From Acinetobacter indicus CIP 110367 (GTDB lineage Bacteria > Pseudomonadota > Gammaproteobacteria > Pseudomonadales > Moraxellaceae), in the NCBI RefSeq assembly GCF_000488255.1, contig NZ_KI530757.1:1-64000 (forward strand): a DNA stretch of 64,000 nt. Reading direction: 5' to 3'. This document shows, piece after piece, positions 29,081-39,274 of this stretch; the stretch's first letter is position 1; the number at the start of each line of letters is the position of its first letter. Under the pieces are notes generated by a model, which saw nothing but the letters and a program-made list of their open reading frames with translations, ran no database searches and was not told the DNA's origin. The position numbers were made by a program, and so were the translations under genes.

Positions 29081-30119
29081 GGCTTTGTTGCACAAAGATT
29101 TGAAATGCAAAGCGCCCCTAATTGAGCCAAATTTAAGGCGTAACTTGGGTAAGTGGTCGACCTAATTCCGTAAATCTGTTGAGGACTGCTACACGTGCAT
29201 GAACCTCATTGACTTGGCTATCAAAGCTCCTTGCACTGAGTTTATCTCCTAATAATTTGATGCAGTGCATTTTAGTCTCAACCAAACTTCGGCGATGATA
29301 GCCTGACCATTTTTTCCATAGTGTCCTACCTAAACGTTTAATTGTTCGAAGTAATTCATTTCGCTCTAGCGAGCTACTCTTTGTATCTTTCCATGGTTTC
29401 GCATTTTTTCTAGGTGGAATCACCGCATGTGCTTGCCGATCTGCAATGACCTGACGGCATTGCTTGGTGTCATAAGCTCCATCGGTATAAACAGAGTCAA
29501 TCTGCTCATCTTGTGGAATCTGATTAAGTAAATCACCAAGCACCTGTGAATCACAGACATTATTGGTTGTGAGCTGAATAGCGCGTATTTGTAGGGTTTT
29601 GGCATCTATACCAATATGTAGTTTACGCCATTGGCGACGATATTCAGCTCCATGTTTCTTGCGTTTCCATTCGCCCTCACCTAGAAACTTCATGCCTGTA
29701 GAGTCTACGAGTAGATGCAGCCCATCGCTACTTTTTTGGTAGCTGATTGCAATATCAATATGCTTTTGTCTTCTACAAAGCGTACTGTAATCTGGTGCGG
29801 TCCAATTTAATCCGCAAAGTTTAATCAGACTTTGCACAAAGCCAGTGACCATACGTAAAGATAGACGGAATAAGGATTTAATCATTAAGCAGCATTGGAT
29901 GGCTGCGTCGGAGTAGGTTTGATTTCGCCCTTGTTTGCCTTTTGATGGAGCATACCATTGCGTAGCAGGATCAAACCAAAGGGCAATATTTCCGCGATTA
30001 ATGAGTGCTCGGTTATATGCGGGCCAATTGGTTGTGCGGTAGATTTTGTGTGTAGGCTTCTTCATTTGAAAATTATATCGCTGAAAAAGCCTTTACAGAT
30101 AGGTTTGTGCAACAAAGCC
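29081..30119 (-). mobile_element. Complete IS5-family (IS903-group) insertion sequence, 1039 bp
   Basis: It is bounded by inverted repeats GGCTTTGTTGCACAAA with a perfect 9-bp target duplication. A single intact transposase gene reads leftward. Its ends are shared by the deleted remnant at 52098-52300 and by the two MITEs, so it is a plausible source of the transposase that moves them. Confidence 0.95.
29133..30065 (-). CDS. IS5-family transposase (IS17/IS1008-like)
   Basis: A 310-residue DDE transposase. The catalytic residues sit in LLVDSTGMKFLG (first Asp), VYTDGAYDTKQ (second Asp) and the YHRRSLVETKMHCIKLLG block containing the catalytic Glu. The beginning MKKPTHKIYRTTNWPAYN is closely similar to transposases of IS17-type elements widespread in Acinetobacter. 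There is no internal stop or frameshift, so it may be functional. Confidence 0.94.
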   Translation of the reverse strand: MKKPTHKIYRTTNWPAYNRALINRGNIALWFDPATQWYAPSKGKQGRNQTYSDAAIQCCLMIKSLFRLSLRMVTGFVQSLIKLCGLNWTAPDYSTLCRRQKHIDIAISYQKSSDGLHLLVDSTGMKFLGEGEWKRKKHGAEYRRQWRKLHIGIDAKTLQIRAIQLTTNNVCDSQVLGDLLNQIPQDEQIDSVYTDGAYDTKQCRQVIADRQAHAVIPPRKNAKPWKDTKSSSLERNELLRTIKRLGRTLWKKWSGYHRRSLVETKMHCIKLLGDKLSARSFDSQVNEVHARVAVLNRFTELGRPLTQVTP

Positions 30120-32631
30120 CCTCAAACTTCCCAGCAGTTGTCGGCAACACACCTGAACCACTAATTTCAATCTGACTTCCTCCAGCCACCAATATAATTT
30201 TTTTACTCGCCTTGACTTCAATCCTGTCTTCCGTCGAAATAATTTGCACCCCCTTTCTGGCAATAAGATCTGCCCCATCACCCTGTGCCTGAATTTCGAC
30301 TTTGCCTTTACCGGCATATAAGCGTGCACCCTCTTGGGCTGCAAACAGGCTCAGTTTCTGGCTGGCATGGGCAATCAGGGATTGCTGCGTACTCAGGTTA
30401 ATACTCTCTCCGGCATTGTGGCTGATCTGACCATCAGCAGAGAGATGCACATCTTGCTGGCTACTCAACGCAATAGAGTTTGGTGCGCTAAGAATCATTA
30501 AGGCCTGTTTAAAAGCAGCAGCTTTATTTTCATCCTGCTGTTCGATCTGCTCTAAGAAGTTCTTTAAGTTATCAAGAACTTCTAAAGGATCGGTCTGCTG
30601 GTTTTTGGCCACTTCACTTAGGGCTTGGGTATTGTTCAGTGAGCTTTCAATCTGACTCTTGGCTTCGCTGGCATCAAGATGGTTACCTTCGGCCTGTGCC
30701 TGTGGATGGGTCGAAATCAGTAAGCCTTCTCCAGCACGTACTGCACCCCACTGATCGGTTCTCAGTTCAAAACCTTCTCCCCGACCATCACTTTCGGCGC
30801 TGGCTTTGGGATGGCTCAAGTTCCCCAGGTTCAGTTGGGTCGCACCATGGCTGCTTTGCAGCTGGGCAGAAATCTGCTTCGGAGTATCATCAAAACACAG
30901 CTGATTAAAGCCACTGCCTTCAATTTCCTGTGAGCGGATCCCGCTGAGTTTTTGGGTGTCGGGTAGTTGGCCTTGTTGGTCGAATTGGGTTGGCGAGCGT
31001 TCTGCTTCATGTAAACGACCAACCACGAAAGGCCGGTCGATGTTACCGTCAAAGAAGTCGATCACCACAATTTCATTAATCCGTGGCAGGAAACGTGCCC
31101 CGTAGCCTTCTCCGGCCCAGGGGGTCAGTACATCCACCCAGGCAGAGTCGGTGTCATTGTCATTGCTGCCAGCACCGCCATCATGCTGATGGTCATCACT
31201 GCGGGTAAACAGAAAACGGACTTTAATCCTTCCCCACTCATCGACATGGATGCTTTCGCCAGCAGGACCGACTACCCGGGCGCGCTGTGGATGAGCCGCC
31301 GGTCGGTGCTGTAGTGGATGGTATTCCGGTACGGTGCGGATATTGCGGCGTTGTAAGGTTAAGGTATTGCCTTGACGTTCATCCGGGTGTTGTTCGTGTT
31401 GAAAGCTAAAATGGCTATGCCAGTGGCTTTGACTGAGTAACTGGTTAATCTGCTGATTGAGGTCTTTAGGTAAGTTGTTCTGGTTATAGAACTGTTTGCC
31501 GGTAATTAGAAATTCTTTGTCGGCTGCGCTGTGCTGGTCAATTTCCGGGTGTTCATTCAGTTCAAACCAGTAGCCAACCTGGGCATCACGGACGGTGGAA
31601 TGGGCACTAAAGTATTTGGATTGCAGGTCGTTGTAGTGGCTGAGGTTCTGGTTCAGTTTATCCAGCTGGTTGTTGGAAGAGGCTGTGGCCTGGTCTTCGC
31701 CATTTAAATCCTGCATCCAGGCCGGGCTGATCTGCCAGGCTTGTTCCAGGCTTAAGCTGGCATTGTCCTGATTATGACTGTGCTGGTGTTTGCTTTGTAC
31801 GGAACCGGCGCCTTCTTCCTGGCTGAGGCTGTCTGACTGCCAGCGTTGCAGATGTACGGCAGTCGGTTGCAGGCTGCGCTGGGCAATCAACTGGGTGATG
31901 CTGTCTAATTGTTCGGTGGCACTGGAGCGATGAAAGCGGATACTGCGACGATTTAAGGCGCTGTACTGGCTGTTGTCATCAATCAGGCGTAATTTCTGGG
32001 CCTGAAGCGGGCTGCTGGAATGTACGACCTGTAACTGGGCTTCATCAATCAGCCAGTTAATGCCTTCACTGCGCCAGAGCCGGGTCAAAAAGTCATAGTC
32101 GGTTTCATTGGACTGCATGATAAAAGGACGCACATCCAGTTCCTGGGTCAGTCCGGTTAAGTCCAGGGTCAGGCTGGCGGCAAAGAGTGGGCTTTTGTTT
32201 TGCCATTCTTTAAACAGAATCTCGCTGACTTCGCGTACGCTTTTATTCATAAACACGCGGCTATTACGGCGTTTATGCCAGAGTGCGGTTGGATCTTCTA
32301 GCGTAAGTTTATAGAGCGTGAGTGAGCCATCACTCTGGCCTTGCGCGGCTGCGGTGATAATACCGCTGCTGCGAAACAGCTGGCCCTGGTCAGTGACCTG
32401 ATCGACGGCAACCTGCGCGCCGATAAACTGTTTTAACGGAATCTGTGCGTTGGTCGAAAGACAGATCAGTTCGGCATGTAAACCGTCATTGAGCTGGTGT
32501 TTACCATCGATGCGCTGCAAGAAAACATCGGCATTTAAGGCAGGCTGAGAAAATTGAATATGGAGGGCACGTTTTTGTGGGCTGAGGCCGGCCTGCTCCA
32601 AGACAGTATGGATATGAACACGGGTTATCAT
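30073..32631 (-). pseudogene. vgrG: 5' part of vgrG (T6SS spike), truncated by the IS
   Basis: It encodes the first 837 residues of a VgrG, the trimeric spike at the tip of the type VI secretion tube. The gp27-like N-terminus (roughly 10-400), the gp5-like OB-fold (RARVVGPAGESIHVDEWGRIKVRF, near residue 470) and the DUF2345 beta-helix (SAPNSIALSSQQDVHLSADGQ onward) are all recognisable. Homology stops at KFE where the IS enters; the last residues (GLCCTNLSVKAFSAI) are IS-encoded. The truncated spike keeps its core but loses the cargo-docking tail. No other T6SS structural gene is in the window, so this is an orphan vgrG cluster. Confidence 0.9.
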
Positions 32632-32767
32632 TGTTATAAAAGCTATTGTTTTAATTTGCCCCGATTCTAAACAATGCTTATTTTTTAATCCAGCCTCTCG
32701 CTTTCATTTCGGGGCTACAAACCGCCTGTTTCCGACCAGTTGCGATCAACAGCTGCCCTAAAAAAAA

Positions 32768-32783
32768 AGGAGCCGAAGCTCCT
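32768..32783 (-). terminator. Terminator of the malic enzyme gene
   Basis: A 6-bp stem AGGAGC / GCTCCT with a tetraloop, followed on the minus strand by eight T residues, 20 bases past the stop. Confidence 0.85.
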
Positions 32784-32802
32784 TGTTGTGTTTGTCTATA
32801 TT

Positions 32803-34503
32803 TTAGAAGGTAATCCGGCGATAACTGCGGTATTCCGGTTTCCAGAAATTCGCCTCAATGGCCTCTGCCAGTAACTCGTCACTGATTACCGGTGCTACAC
32901 CGGCCAGCATCGCCGCTTTAGCCACTTTAAAGGCAATAATTTTCGAAACCTTCTGGATTTCATTTAAATCCGGCAGCAGATCAGCGGCGGGATCGAGCAG
33001 CATCGGCGAACAGTCTGCCAGTGCATTACTCGACGCCATCAGCATACTGTCCGTGACCCGGGTTGCGCCGGAGGCGACTACACCCAAACCAATACCCGGG
33101 AAAATATAGGAGTTATTACACTGTGAGATATGATAAATCTTGCCATGATAATTCACCGGTGCAAATGGACTACCAGTTGCAATCAGCGCCTTACCTTCAG
33201 ACCATTGCAGGATATCAGCCGGCACCGCCTCAACCCGTGAGGTTGGATTCGACAGTGGCATTACAATTGGTCGCTCACAATTTTCCGTTAGTGTGCGAAT
33301 AATTTCTTCGGTAAACAGCCCCGGCTGACCCGATACGCCAATCAATACCGTTGGTTTGGCATGTTTGACTACATCGAGTAGTGAAATCATGTCATCGGCA
33401 TTGCCCCAGGCTGCAACCCGTTCAGGCGGCTGTGCCAGTTTGCGCTGGAAGTCCAGCAGATTCGGCTGGTTTTCGGTAATCAGGCCAAAACGGTCGACCA
33501 TAAATACCCGCGCACGCGCTTCGGCATCGCTTAAACCTTCATACATCATCTGCGCAATAATCTGCTCGGCTATGCCGCTACCAGCAGAACCGGCACCGAG
33601 GAAAGCCACCACCTGATCTTTCAGCTGTTTACCAGCGGCACGTGAGGCAGCAATTAAACTGCCCACCGAAACGGCTGCGGTGCCCTGAATATCATCATTA
33701 AAACAGCAAATCTGGTCACGATATTTGTTTAACAATGGCATCGCATTGTTCTGAGCGAAATCCTCAAACTGGATCAGCGCTTTTGGCCAGCGGCGCTGGA
33801 TCGCTGCAATCACTTCATCAACAAAGGCATAGTATTCATCGCCGGTAATCCGCGGCTGATTCCAGCCCATATAAATTGGATCATCCAGCAGTTGCGGGTT
33901 GTTGGTACCTACATCTAAAGTAATTGGCAAGGTATAAGCCGGGCTGATCCCACCACATGCGGTATATAAGGATAATTTGCCAATCGGAATCCCCATCCCG
34001 CCAATCCCCTGATCACCAAGACCTAAGATGCGCTCGCCATCAGTGATTACAATCACCTTCACGTTTTTCTTGTTCACATTTTGCAGAATGTCATCAATAT
34101 GGCCGCGGTCCGGATAGGCCAGGAAGATGCCACGATGACGGCGGTAAATATCAGAAAAACGCTGGCAGGCTTCGCCAACCGTCGGGGTATAAATAATCGG
34201 CATCATTTCACTTAAATGATGCTCAATTAAGTGATAGAACAGGGTTTCGTTGGTGTCCTGAATATTTCTTAAATAAATATGCTTGTTGATGGCATCGTTA
34301 AACGACACATACTGCTGATAGGAGCGCTGACTCTGTTCTTCAATGCTCTCGATGGCATGTGGAAGTAAACCGTGGAGATTAAAATGGCGGCGTTCCTCTT
34401 CTGTAAATGCACCGCCTTTATTAAGCAAAGGCAGCTCCAGAAGCGTGTTTCCGGCATAAGGGATGTAAAGCGGTTTTTTGGTGGCTGAATTCGCTGATGT
34501 CAT
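32803..34503 (-). CDS. maeA: NAD-dependent malic enzyme (MaeA/SfcA type)
   Basis: A malic enzyme of about 566 residues that oxidatively decarboxylates malate to pyruvate. The malate site motif [18 protein letters not shown], the metal-binding [19 protein letters not shown] segment and [13 protein letters not shown], and the Rossmann [13 protein letters not shown] are all intact. Length and sequence fit the large, NAD-preferring bacterial group rather than the MaeB type. Three in-frame ATGs occur (34542, 34515, 34503); GAG 7 bases before the last favours 34503. The start is uncertain by up to 13 residues. It reads as a single-gene unit. Confidence 0.93.
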   Translation of the reverse strand: MTSANSATKKPLYIPYAGNTLLELPLLNKGGAFTEEERRHFNLHGLLPHAIESIEEQSQRSYQQYVSFNDAINKHIYLRNIQDTNETLFYHLIEHHLSEMMPIIYTPTVGEACQRFSDIYRRHRGIFLAYPDRGHIDDILQNVNKKNVKVIVITDGERILGLGDQGIGGMGIPIGKLSLYTACGGISPAYTLPITLDVGTNNPQLLDDPIYMGWNQPRITGDEYYAFVDEVIAAIQRRWPKALIQFEDFAQNNAMPLLNKYRDQICCFNDDIQGTAAVSVGSLIAASRAAGKQLKDQVVAFLGAGSAGSGIAEQIIAQMMYEGLSDAEARARVFMVDRFGLITENQPNLLDFQRKLAQPPERVAAWGNADDMISLLDVVKHAKPTVLIGVSGQPGLFTEEIIRTLTENCERPIVMPLSNPTSRVEAVPADILQWSEGKALIATGSPFAPVNYHGKIYHISQCNNSYIFPGIGLGVVASGATRVTDSMLMASSNALADCSPMLLDPAADLLPDLNEIQKVSKIIAFKVAKAAMLAGVAPVISDELLAEAIEANFWKPEYRSYRRITF

Positions 34504-34869
34504 TTCCGATCTCATTATTCGATGATCCAGAAGGAGGCTCAAAGCAAAAGTTCCTCTGGGAGATAAGCTAGCTTAGCCCGTTTTGAGGACAATGGGGTAT
34601 TTAGAAAATTGATAATGATTTGTGGATAATTTAGGTACTGAATAAATTTGTCCAATCCGGCATCCAGTCACGAAATAACGCTTTCCCGAAGCTCAAAATG
34701 CGGTTTTTTATGCCCAAATCAATCCCCTGCCTGTTTAGCTTACAAATCCTCGACCCATCAGGATGTAGTTTTTCGCTGTTTTTCTGTTACATGCAGCCAG
34801 TGCAGATTTTTCAATTGGCCTCAATTTGGGTATGCTCTGGGGCAAAACACAACGACATATTTAAAAATC
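34504..34869. other. Divergent intergenic region
   Basis: Separates malic enzyme (minus) from the lipoprotein pseudogene (plus) and should hold both promoters. No repeat or hairpin stands out. A plus-strand frame that runs through it into the lipoprotein is only an upstream extension, because the signal peptide sets the start at 34870. Confidence 0.45.
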
Positions 34870-35475
34870 ATGTATATCAAGCCATGGATTACACTGGGCG
34901 GTTTGGCCGCTGTGCTGGGGTTAGGCGGCTGCCAGACCCTTTCCAATACCACTGAAAAAGTCAGCGATCAGGTGACCGGTTTATTCTCCAGTAAAGACAA
35001 AGCGCCGTAAATCGACAAAGATGGCGTGGTGGATATCAGTAAAAAAACCCTGGAGCAACTGGAAAAATTTACTGCCAGCATGCCCACTCAACAATGGGTC
35101 TATATTGAAAATGAACAGCTGGGCCGCTATCAGCTGAAAAACAAGGCTCAGGATGGAGTGATTCTGACTCTGGCCCTGCACTGCAAGATCAGCAGCCAGC
35201 GACCAACCTTCTCGCTGAGCAGTGCCGAAGGCAAGACATTGTTAAAGGCTTATGATCCGAATGCCGGACAGATCCAGTTCCTGCTCGACAATCAGAATTA
35301 TGGCAATCCTTTTAATGTACATACCGATGAGCCATTGAAACGCTTCCAGGCAGCCATTGCGCAGGCCAAGGTGATCAAGATTTTTAATGCCTCCCGGCTT
35401 TATACCTTCCAGAATGGCAATGCCGATCTGCTGAGTAAACCGGTGTCCTGTCAGGAGTCTGGTGCATCGGGCTAA
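34870..35475 (+). pseudogene. Lipoprotein gene interrupted by one in-frame TAA
   Basis: The first 46 codons encode a signal peptide with lipobox (AAVLGLGGC) and the start of a linker (LFSSKDKAP). A TAA at 35008-35010 then ends the frame. The same frame continues without any gap as IDKDGVVDISKKTLEQLEKF and on for another 155 codons to 35475, ending in a normal stop. The join reads naturally across the TAA (SSKDKAP-stop-IDKDG), so a single nonsense mutation is the simplest explanation. The downstream part could be translated from GTG codons near 35026, but it would lack export. The family is unknown to me. A sequencing error is the main alternative. Confidence 0.7.
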
Positions 35476-35478
35476 ATG

Positions 35479-35757
35479 CTATTTGGCTGCGCCCGGCATA
35501 TCCACCAGCATCGCGGTAAAACGGCGCACCAGCGGCAACACCATCAGCACCACCGGAAAGGCAATGGCCCAGGAAATCATCCAGTTCTGGAACCACAGTG
35601 TGATCAGCCCCTCGACCCAGCCCAGCGCACGCAGCATATTGACCATTGAAATAATACCGCTCATCAGGCCAGACAGCAGCAGCGGCATAATAATGCCCGC
35701 CCATTTTGCTGGCAGTTTAGGAATATTGGCGATAATTACAGGACGTTTGGCGTGCAT
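35479..35757 (-). CDS. Small membrane protein, DUF2798-like
   Basis: A 92-residue protein with two predicted membrane helices (GIIMPLLLSGLMSGIISMVNML and NWMISWAIAFPVVLMVLPLVRRF). The helix pattern, length and SGxMSGIIS motif match DUF2798 proteins. No function is known. It ends 4 bases from the end of the convergent lipoprotein pseudogene. Confidence 0.75.
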   Translation of the reverse strand: MHAKRPVIIANIPKLPAKWAGIIMPLLLSGLMSGIISMVNMLRALGWVEGLITLWFQNWMISWAIAFPVVLMVLPLVRRFTAMLVDMPGAAK

Positions 35758-35941
35758 GCATGCTCCTACAGCGGGACAAATCCGTCATTGATCAGGTCAT
35801 TTCATGGCCATGGTAGCATTTTCAGGCTACAGATGGCGCAGAATGTCGGACAATCTTCATTCACTACAAATGGGTTCACCTAAAGACAGTGAAATTTGCT
35901 ATATTTGCTGTTTTTCTGCGACATTTATTTTTCGACTGATT

Positions 35942-37732
35942 ATGAATACGGCAATCCAAGCAGCTCTTGAACATGCAGTGCAATCCCTTCAAGCAGAAGG
36001 TGTCCTCCCAGCAGACTGGAACAACACCAGTAATTTGACGCGAACCAAAGACCGAAGCCACGGTGACTTTGCCTCAAATATCGCCATGATTGCCTCTAAA
36101 GCTGCGGGCATGAAGCCGCGTGATCTGGCCGAAAAAATTCTGGCTGCATTGCCAGAAGTGGCAGATATCAGCAAAGCAGAAATTGCCGGTCCGGGGTTTA
36201 TCAACTTCTTCTTAAATGCCGACCAGCGTTTTGCCATTCTTGATCAAATTCTGGCGCAGCAAGACCAGTTTGGCCGCACCAAGGTCAACGCGGGCAAACG
36301 TATTCAGGTTGAATTCGTTTCTGCCAACCCGACGTCCAGCCTGCACGTGGGTCATGGTCGCGGTGCCGCTTATGGCATGACCGTTGCCAATCTGCTCGAA
36401 GCCACTGGCGCAACCGTAGATCGTGAATACTATGTGAACGATGCCGGCCGTCAAATGGATATTCTGGCAACATCAACTTACTTACGTTATCTGGAACTGA
36501 CCGGTCAGGAACTGGTGTTCCCGAAAAATGCCTATCAGGGTGATTACGTCAAAGAAATCGCGCAAAGCATTATCGACCAGGATGGTGATGCTTATGTACG
36601 TCCAGTGGCCGATGTCTATAAAGATGTACCGGAAGATGTGCAGTATGCAGCTGAACCGGATGCAGAAGGCAACAAGGTGGTCCTGTCTGGCGACAAAGAA
36701 AAACACATTGATGGTCTGATTTTCAATTCACAAACTTTAATTGGCGAAGGCTATCGCGTATTCCATCAGGCGGCTTTAAAAGCCATTCTGGATGACATTA
36801 AAGATGACCTCGGTGAATTTGGCGTAACCTTTAACCAGTGGTTTAGCGAAGCCTCTTTAACTGAAAAAATTGATGAAGCGCTGCAAACACTGGATCAGCG
36901 TGGTTATCTGTATGAGCAAGATGGCAACATCTGGTTTAAATCGACTGAGTTTGGCGATGAAAAAGACCGCGTGGTCAAACGTCGTAATGGTCAAACCACT
37001 TATTTCGCTTCAGACATTGCGTATCACCTGAACAAATTACAACGTGGCTATACCGACCTGATTGATATCTGGGGTTCTGACCACCACGGTTATATCTCCC
37101 GTGTAAAAGCTGCAATTGATGCGATGGGTTATGACTCGAAAAAACTGACTGTTTTACTGGTACAGTTTGTGAGCTTATGGCGCGGCGGCGAGATGGTACA
37201 GATGTCTTCCCGTTCTGGCCAGTTCGTGACCTTGCGTGACCTGCGTAAAGAAGTCGGCAACGATGCAGCGCGTTTCTACTATGTCATGCGTAAATCTGAG
37301 CAGCACATCGACTTTGACCTGGATTTAGCAGTCTCACAAAGCAAAGACAATGCGGTGTATTACATCCAGTATGCACATGCGCGTATCTGCCGTATGCTGG
37401 AAAAAGCGGCCAGCACAGGCGTGAATTTTAATGCGCTTGACGCGCGTCAGTTTGCGGCCAAGCTGGAACTGGAGGCTGAAACTGAAATTCTGGCCAAGCT
37501 GGCGGCTTATCCTGAAATCGTGACCCGTGCTGCCAATGCCTGCGAACCCCATCAGGTTGGTAACTACTTGAAAGAATTAGCAGCTTTATTTCACGGCTGG
37601 TATAATGAACACAAAGTGCTCAATGATGATGCTGCGCTTACTCAAGCCCGCTTATTGCTTTCAGTAAACGTACAACAAACATTGCGCAATGGTTTAGAAT
37701 TATTAGGTGTTTCTGCACCTGAAAGCATGTAA
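35942..37732 (+). CDS. argS: Arginyl-tRNA synthetase
   Basis: A 596-residue class I synthetase that charges tRNA-Arg. The HIGH signature appears as HVGHGRGA in PTSSLHVGHGRGAAYG, and the KMSKS equivalent is QMSSRSG, as usual for ArgS. The N-terminal Add-1 domain (residues 1-110) and the C-terminal DALR anticodon-binding domain (FHGWYNEHKVL) are both present. The frame extends back to 35804, but the family start MNTAIQAALEHAVQSL sits at 35942. The SPOR-domain gene follows on the same strand. Confidence 0.97.
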   Translation: MNTAIQAALEHAVQSLQAEGVLPADWNNTSNLTRTKDRSHGDFASNIAMIASKAAGMKPRDLAEKILAALPEVADISKAEIAGPGFINFFLNADQRFAILDQILAQQDQFGRTKVNAGKRIQVEFVSANPTSSLHVGHGRGAAYGMTVANLLEATGATVDREYYVNDAGRQMDILATSTYLRYLELTGQELVFPKNAYQGDYVKEIAQSIIDQDGDAYVRPVADVYKDVPEDVQYAAEPDAEGNKVVLSGDKEKHIDGLIFNSQTLIGEGYRVFHQAALKAILDDIKDDLGEFGVTFNQWFSEASLTEKIDEALQTLDQRGYLYEQDGNIWFKSTEFGDEKDRVVKRRNGQTTYFASDIAYHLNKLQRGYTDLIDIWGSDHHGYISRVKAAIDAMGYDSKKLTVLLVQFVSLWRGGEMVQMSSRSGQFVTLRDLRKEVGNDAARFYYVMRKSEQHIDFDLDLAVSQSKDNAVYYIQYAHARICRMLEKAASTGVNFNALDARQFAAKLELEAETEILAKLAAYPEIVTRAANACEPHQVGNYLKELAALFHGWYNEHKVLNDDAALTQARLLLSVNVQQTLRNGLELLGVSAPESM

Positions 37733-37817
37733 ACCAAGACATTCTTCTGCTGGGCAGGCGTACCATCACGTGCCTGTCCAGCCAATCAGCCAATAATCAG
37801 AATAAAGAGGTTCCCTC

Positions 37818-38438
37818 GTGTTTGGAAAAACGCAGCGCGGTGTATCAGAACGACCAAATAAGCCCAAAAAACCACTCATTCCGACCTGGTTAGGCACACT
37901 GGTGGTGATTCTGGTCGTGTTATGTTTCGCAGTGGCCTTAATGCTGTGGAAGCCGTGGGAACCTGTGCCAGCAAAAGGCCAGATCACTTCTGAACATTAT
38001 CAGGAAGACACCAACAAGGATTACCGCTTCTATGACCTGCTGCCCCAGCAACAGGTAACACCAATTCCGGAGCAGGCCGTACCTGAAACCCAGGAACAGA
38101 CGGCAGTGGTGATTGTCGAAGCGCCAATTGTTGAGCCGGCAGCGCCCGCAGCCGCCAGTGAAGCGACGGCGGGCATCACGCCAACTGAACCGCCCGTGGC
38201 CGCGCCTGCCAGCTATATTCTGCAGGTCCGCAGCTATACCGATCCGGATGCCGCCGATGCACGTCGAGCTGAAATTATTCTGAATGGTCTGTCCGCCGAT
38301 GTGGTCAAAACCGTAGAAGGTGGTGAAACCTGGTATCGGGTAATTTCGGGGCCATATACCTCTGCAGAGGCGGCGCTAATTGCTCAGCAAACCCTGCAAC
38401 ATAGCGGGATTGATTCGATTGTGGTGAAACGCCAATAA
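37818..38438 (+). CDS. SPOR-domain inner-membrane protein
   Basis: A 206-residue protein with a short basic cytoplasmic start, one membrane helix (about 23-45), a Pro-, Glu- and Ala-rich periplasmic linker, and a C-terminal SPOR domain (YILQVRSYTDPDAADARRAEI ... YRVISGPYTS). SPOR domains bind denuded glycan at the septum, so a cell-division role is likely. GTG is the start, with AAAGAGG at good spacing. Genes of this type often follow argS, as here. A strong terminator follows. Confidence 0.88.
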   Translation: MFGKTQRGVSERPNKPKKPLIPTWLGTLVVILVVLCFAVALMLWKPWEPVPAKGQITSEHYQEDTNKDYRFYDLLPQQQVTPIPEQAVPETQEQTAVVIVEAPIVEPAAPAAASEATAGITPTEPPVAAPASYILQVRSYTDPDAADARRAEIILNGLSADVVKTVEGGETWYRVISGPYTSAEAALIAQQTLQHSGIDSIVVKRQ

Positions 38439-38444
38439 TAAAAA

Positions 38445-38460
38445 AGATGCGCAAGCATCT
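38445..38460 (+). terminator. Terminator after the SPOR-domain gene
   Basis: A 6-bp stem AGATGC / GCATCT with a GCAA tetraloop and seven T residues. The A-tract on the other side would let it work for the convergent GST gene too. Confidence 0.88.
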
Positions 38461-38483
38461 TTTTTTATAGCTTCAAATTTTGT

Positions 38484-39143
38484 TTAGGCCAACTGTGCCT
38501 CTAGCTTCTGTTCACGAGCGAACGCCCGCTGATAGCCCTCGCGCTGTGCCAGTCGCTGCAGATAACGCTCAATCTGCGGATATTTGCCATCAGTACGGCT
38601 TTGCAAGGCCTGTAGCGGAAAGGCCATCTGAATATCGGCAAAGGAAAATGTGCCGGCAAAATAGTCATGTGTGGCCAGATAATCTTCCAGAAACTGGATA
38701 TGATCTTTGAGTCGCGGCTGAATAAAACCCTGCCGGATACCTTCACTGACTTTTGCTGCCACCGGACGAATCAGCCAGGGTGCGCGCTGCGGCACTTTGC
38801 TGGCCACCAGCTGCATCACCAGCAATGGCATCAGTGAACCTTCGGCATAGTGCATCCAGTAACGGTACTGCTGCTGATCGGCCGGACGTGTTGGCTTGAA
38901 CTGCTGCGCCGCATCATACTGTTCCTGTAAATACTCTAAAATCACCGCAGATTCGGCAATCGGCTGCTCACCATCTGTCAAAATTGGTGCTTTACCCAGC
39001 GGATGCACCCGTTTTAACTCTGGTGGCGCGGCAAAACTCGGTAAACGGCGATAAAATTCAATCTGATAAGGCTGGCCCAGTTCTTCTAAGGCCCACAAAA
39101 TACGAAAGGAACGCGACTGTTCCAGATGATGCACAGTAATCAT
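38484..39143 (-). CDS. Glutathione S-transferase family protein
   Basis: A 219-residue cytosolic GST. The thioredoxin-like N-terminal domain (MITVHHLEQSRSFRILWALEE ... LGKAPILTDGEQPIAESAVILEYL) has the cis-Pro glutathione site (KAPIL) and the ESAVI motif that binds the gamma-glutamyl group. The C-terminal helical domain includes FSFADIQMAFPLQAL, the N-capping box region. The frame opens at 39260, but the family start is the ATG at 39143. The substrate is unknown. Confidence 0.9.
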   Translation of the reverse strand: MITVHHLEQSRSFRILWALEELGQPYQIEFYRRLPSFAAPPELKRVHPLGKAPILTDGEQPIAESAVILEYLQEQYDAAQQFKPTRPADQQQYRYWMHYAEGSLMPLLVMQLVASKVPQRAPWLIRPVAAKVSEGIRQGFIQPRLKDHIQFLEDYLATHDYFAGTFSFADIQMAFPLQALQSRTDGKYPQIERYLQRLAQREGYQRAFAREQKLEAQLA

Positions 39144-39274
39144 AATGACACTCTGATTGTTTTTCTTGAAATAAAGAACCACCGGCCACCTTGACCGGTT
39201 GCGGCAACTCAGCATCATCAGGCCCACCCATCGATCGCGACGCTTGGGCCTGAAGTTCAATTCATCATGCCTGC

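Larger units (their letters stand above)
29072..30128. repeat. 9-bp target duplication around the IS5-family element in vgrG
   Basis: CCTCAAACT is present at 29072-29080 and 30120-30128, directly outside the IS ends. Nine bases is the usual duplication for the IS903 group of IS5. The perfect match suggests a recent insertion. Confidence 0.95.

Noticed and set aside
29133-30065. Considered as cargo of the T6SS locus
   Set aside because: The gene is the transposase of an IS with perfect ends and target duplication, inserted into vgrG.
34648-34869. Upstream extension of the lipoprotein frame
   Set aside because: The signal peptide and lipobox place the start at 34870; the upstream residues are low quality and would prevent export.
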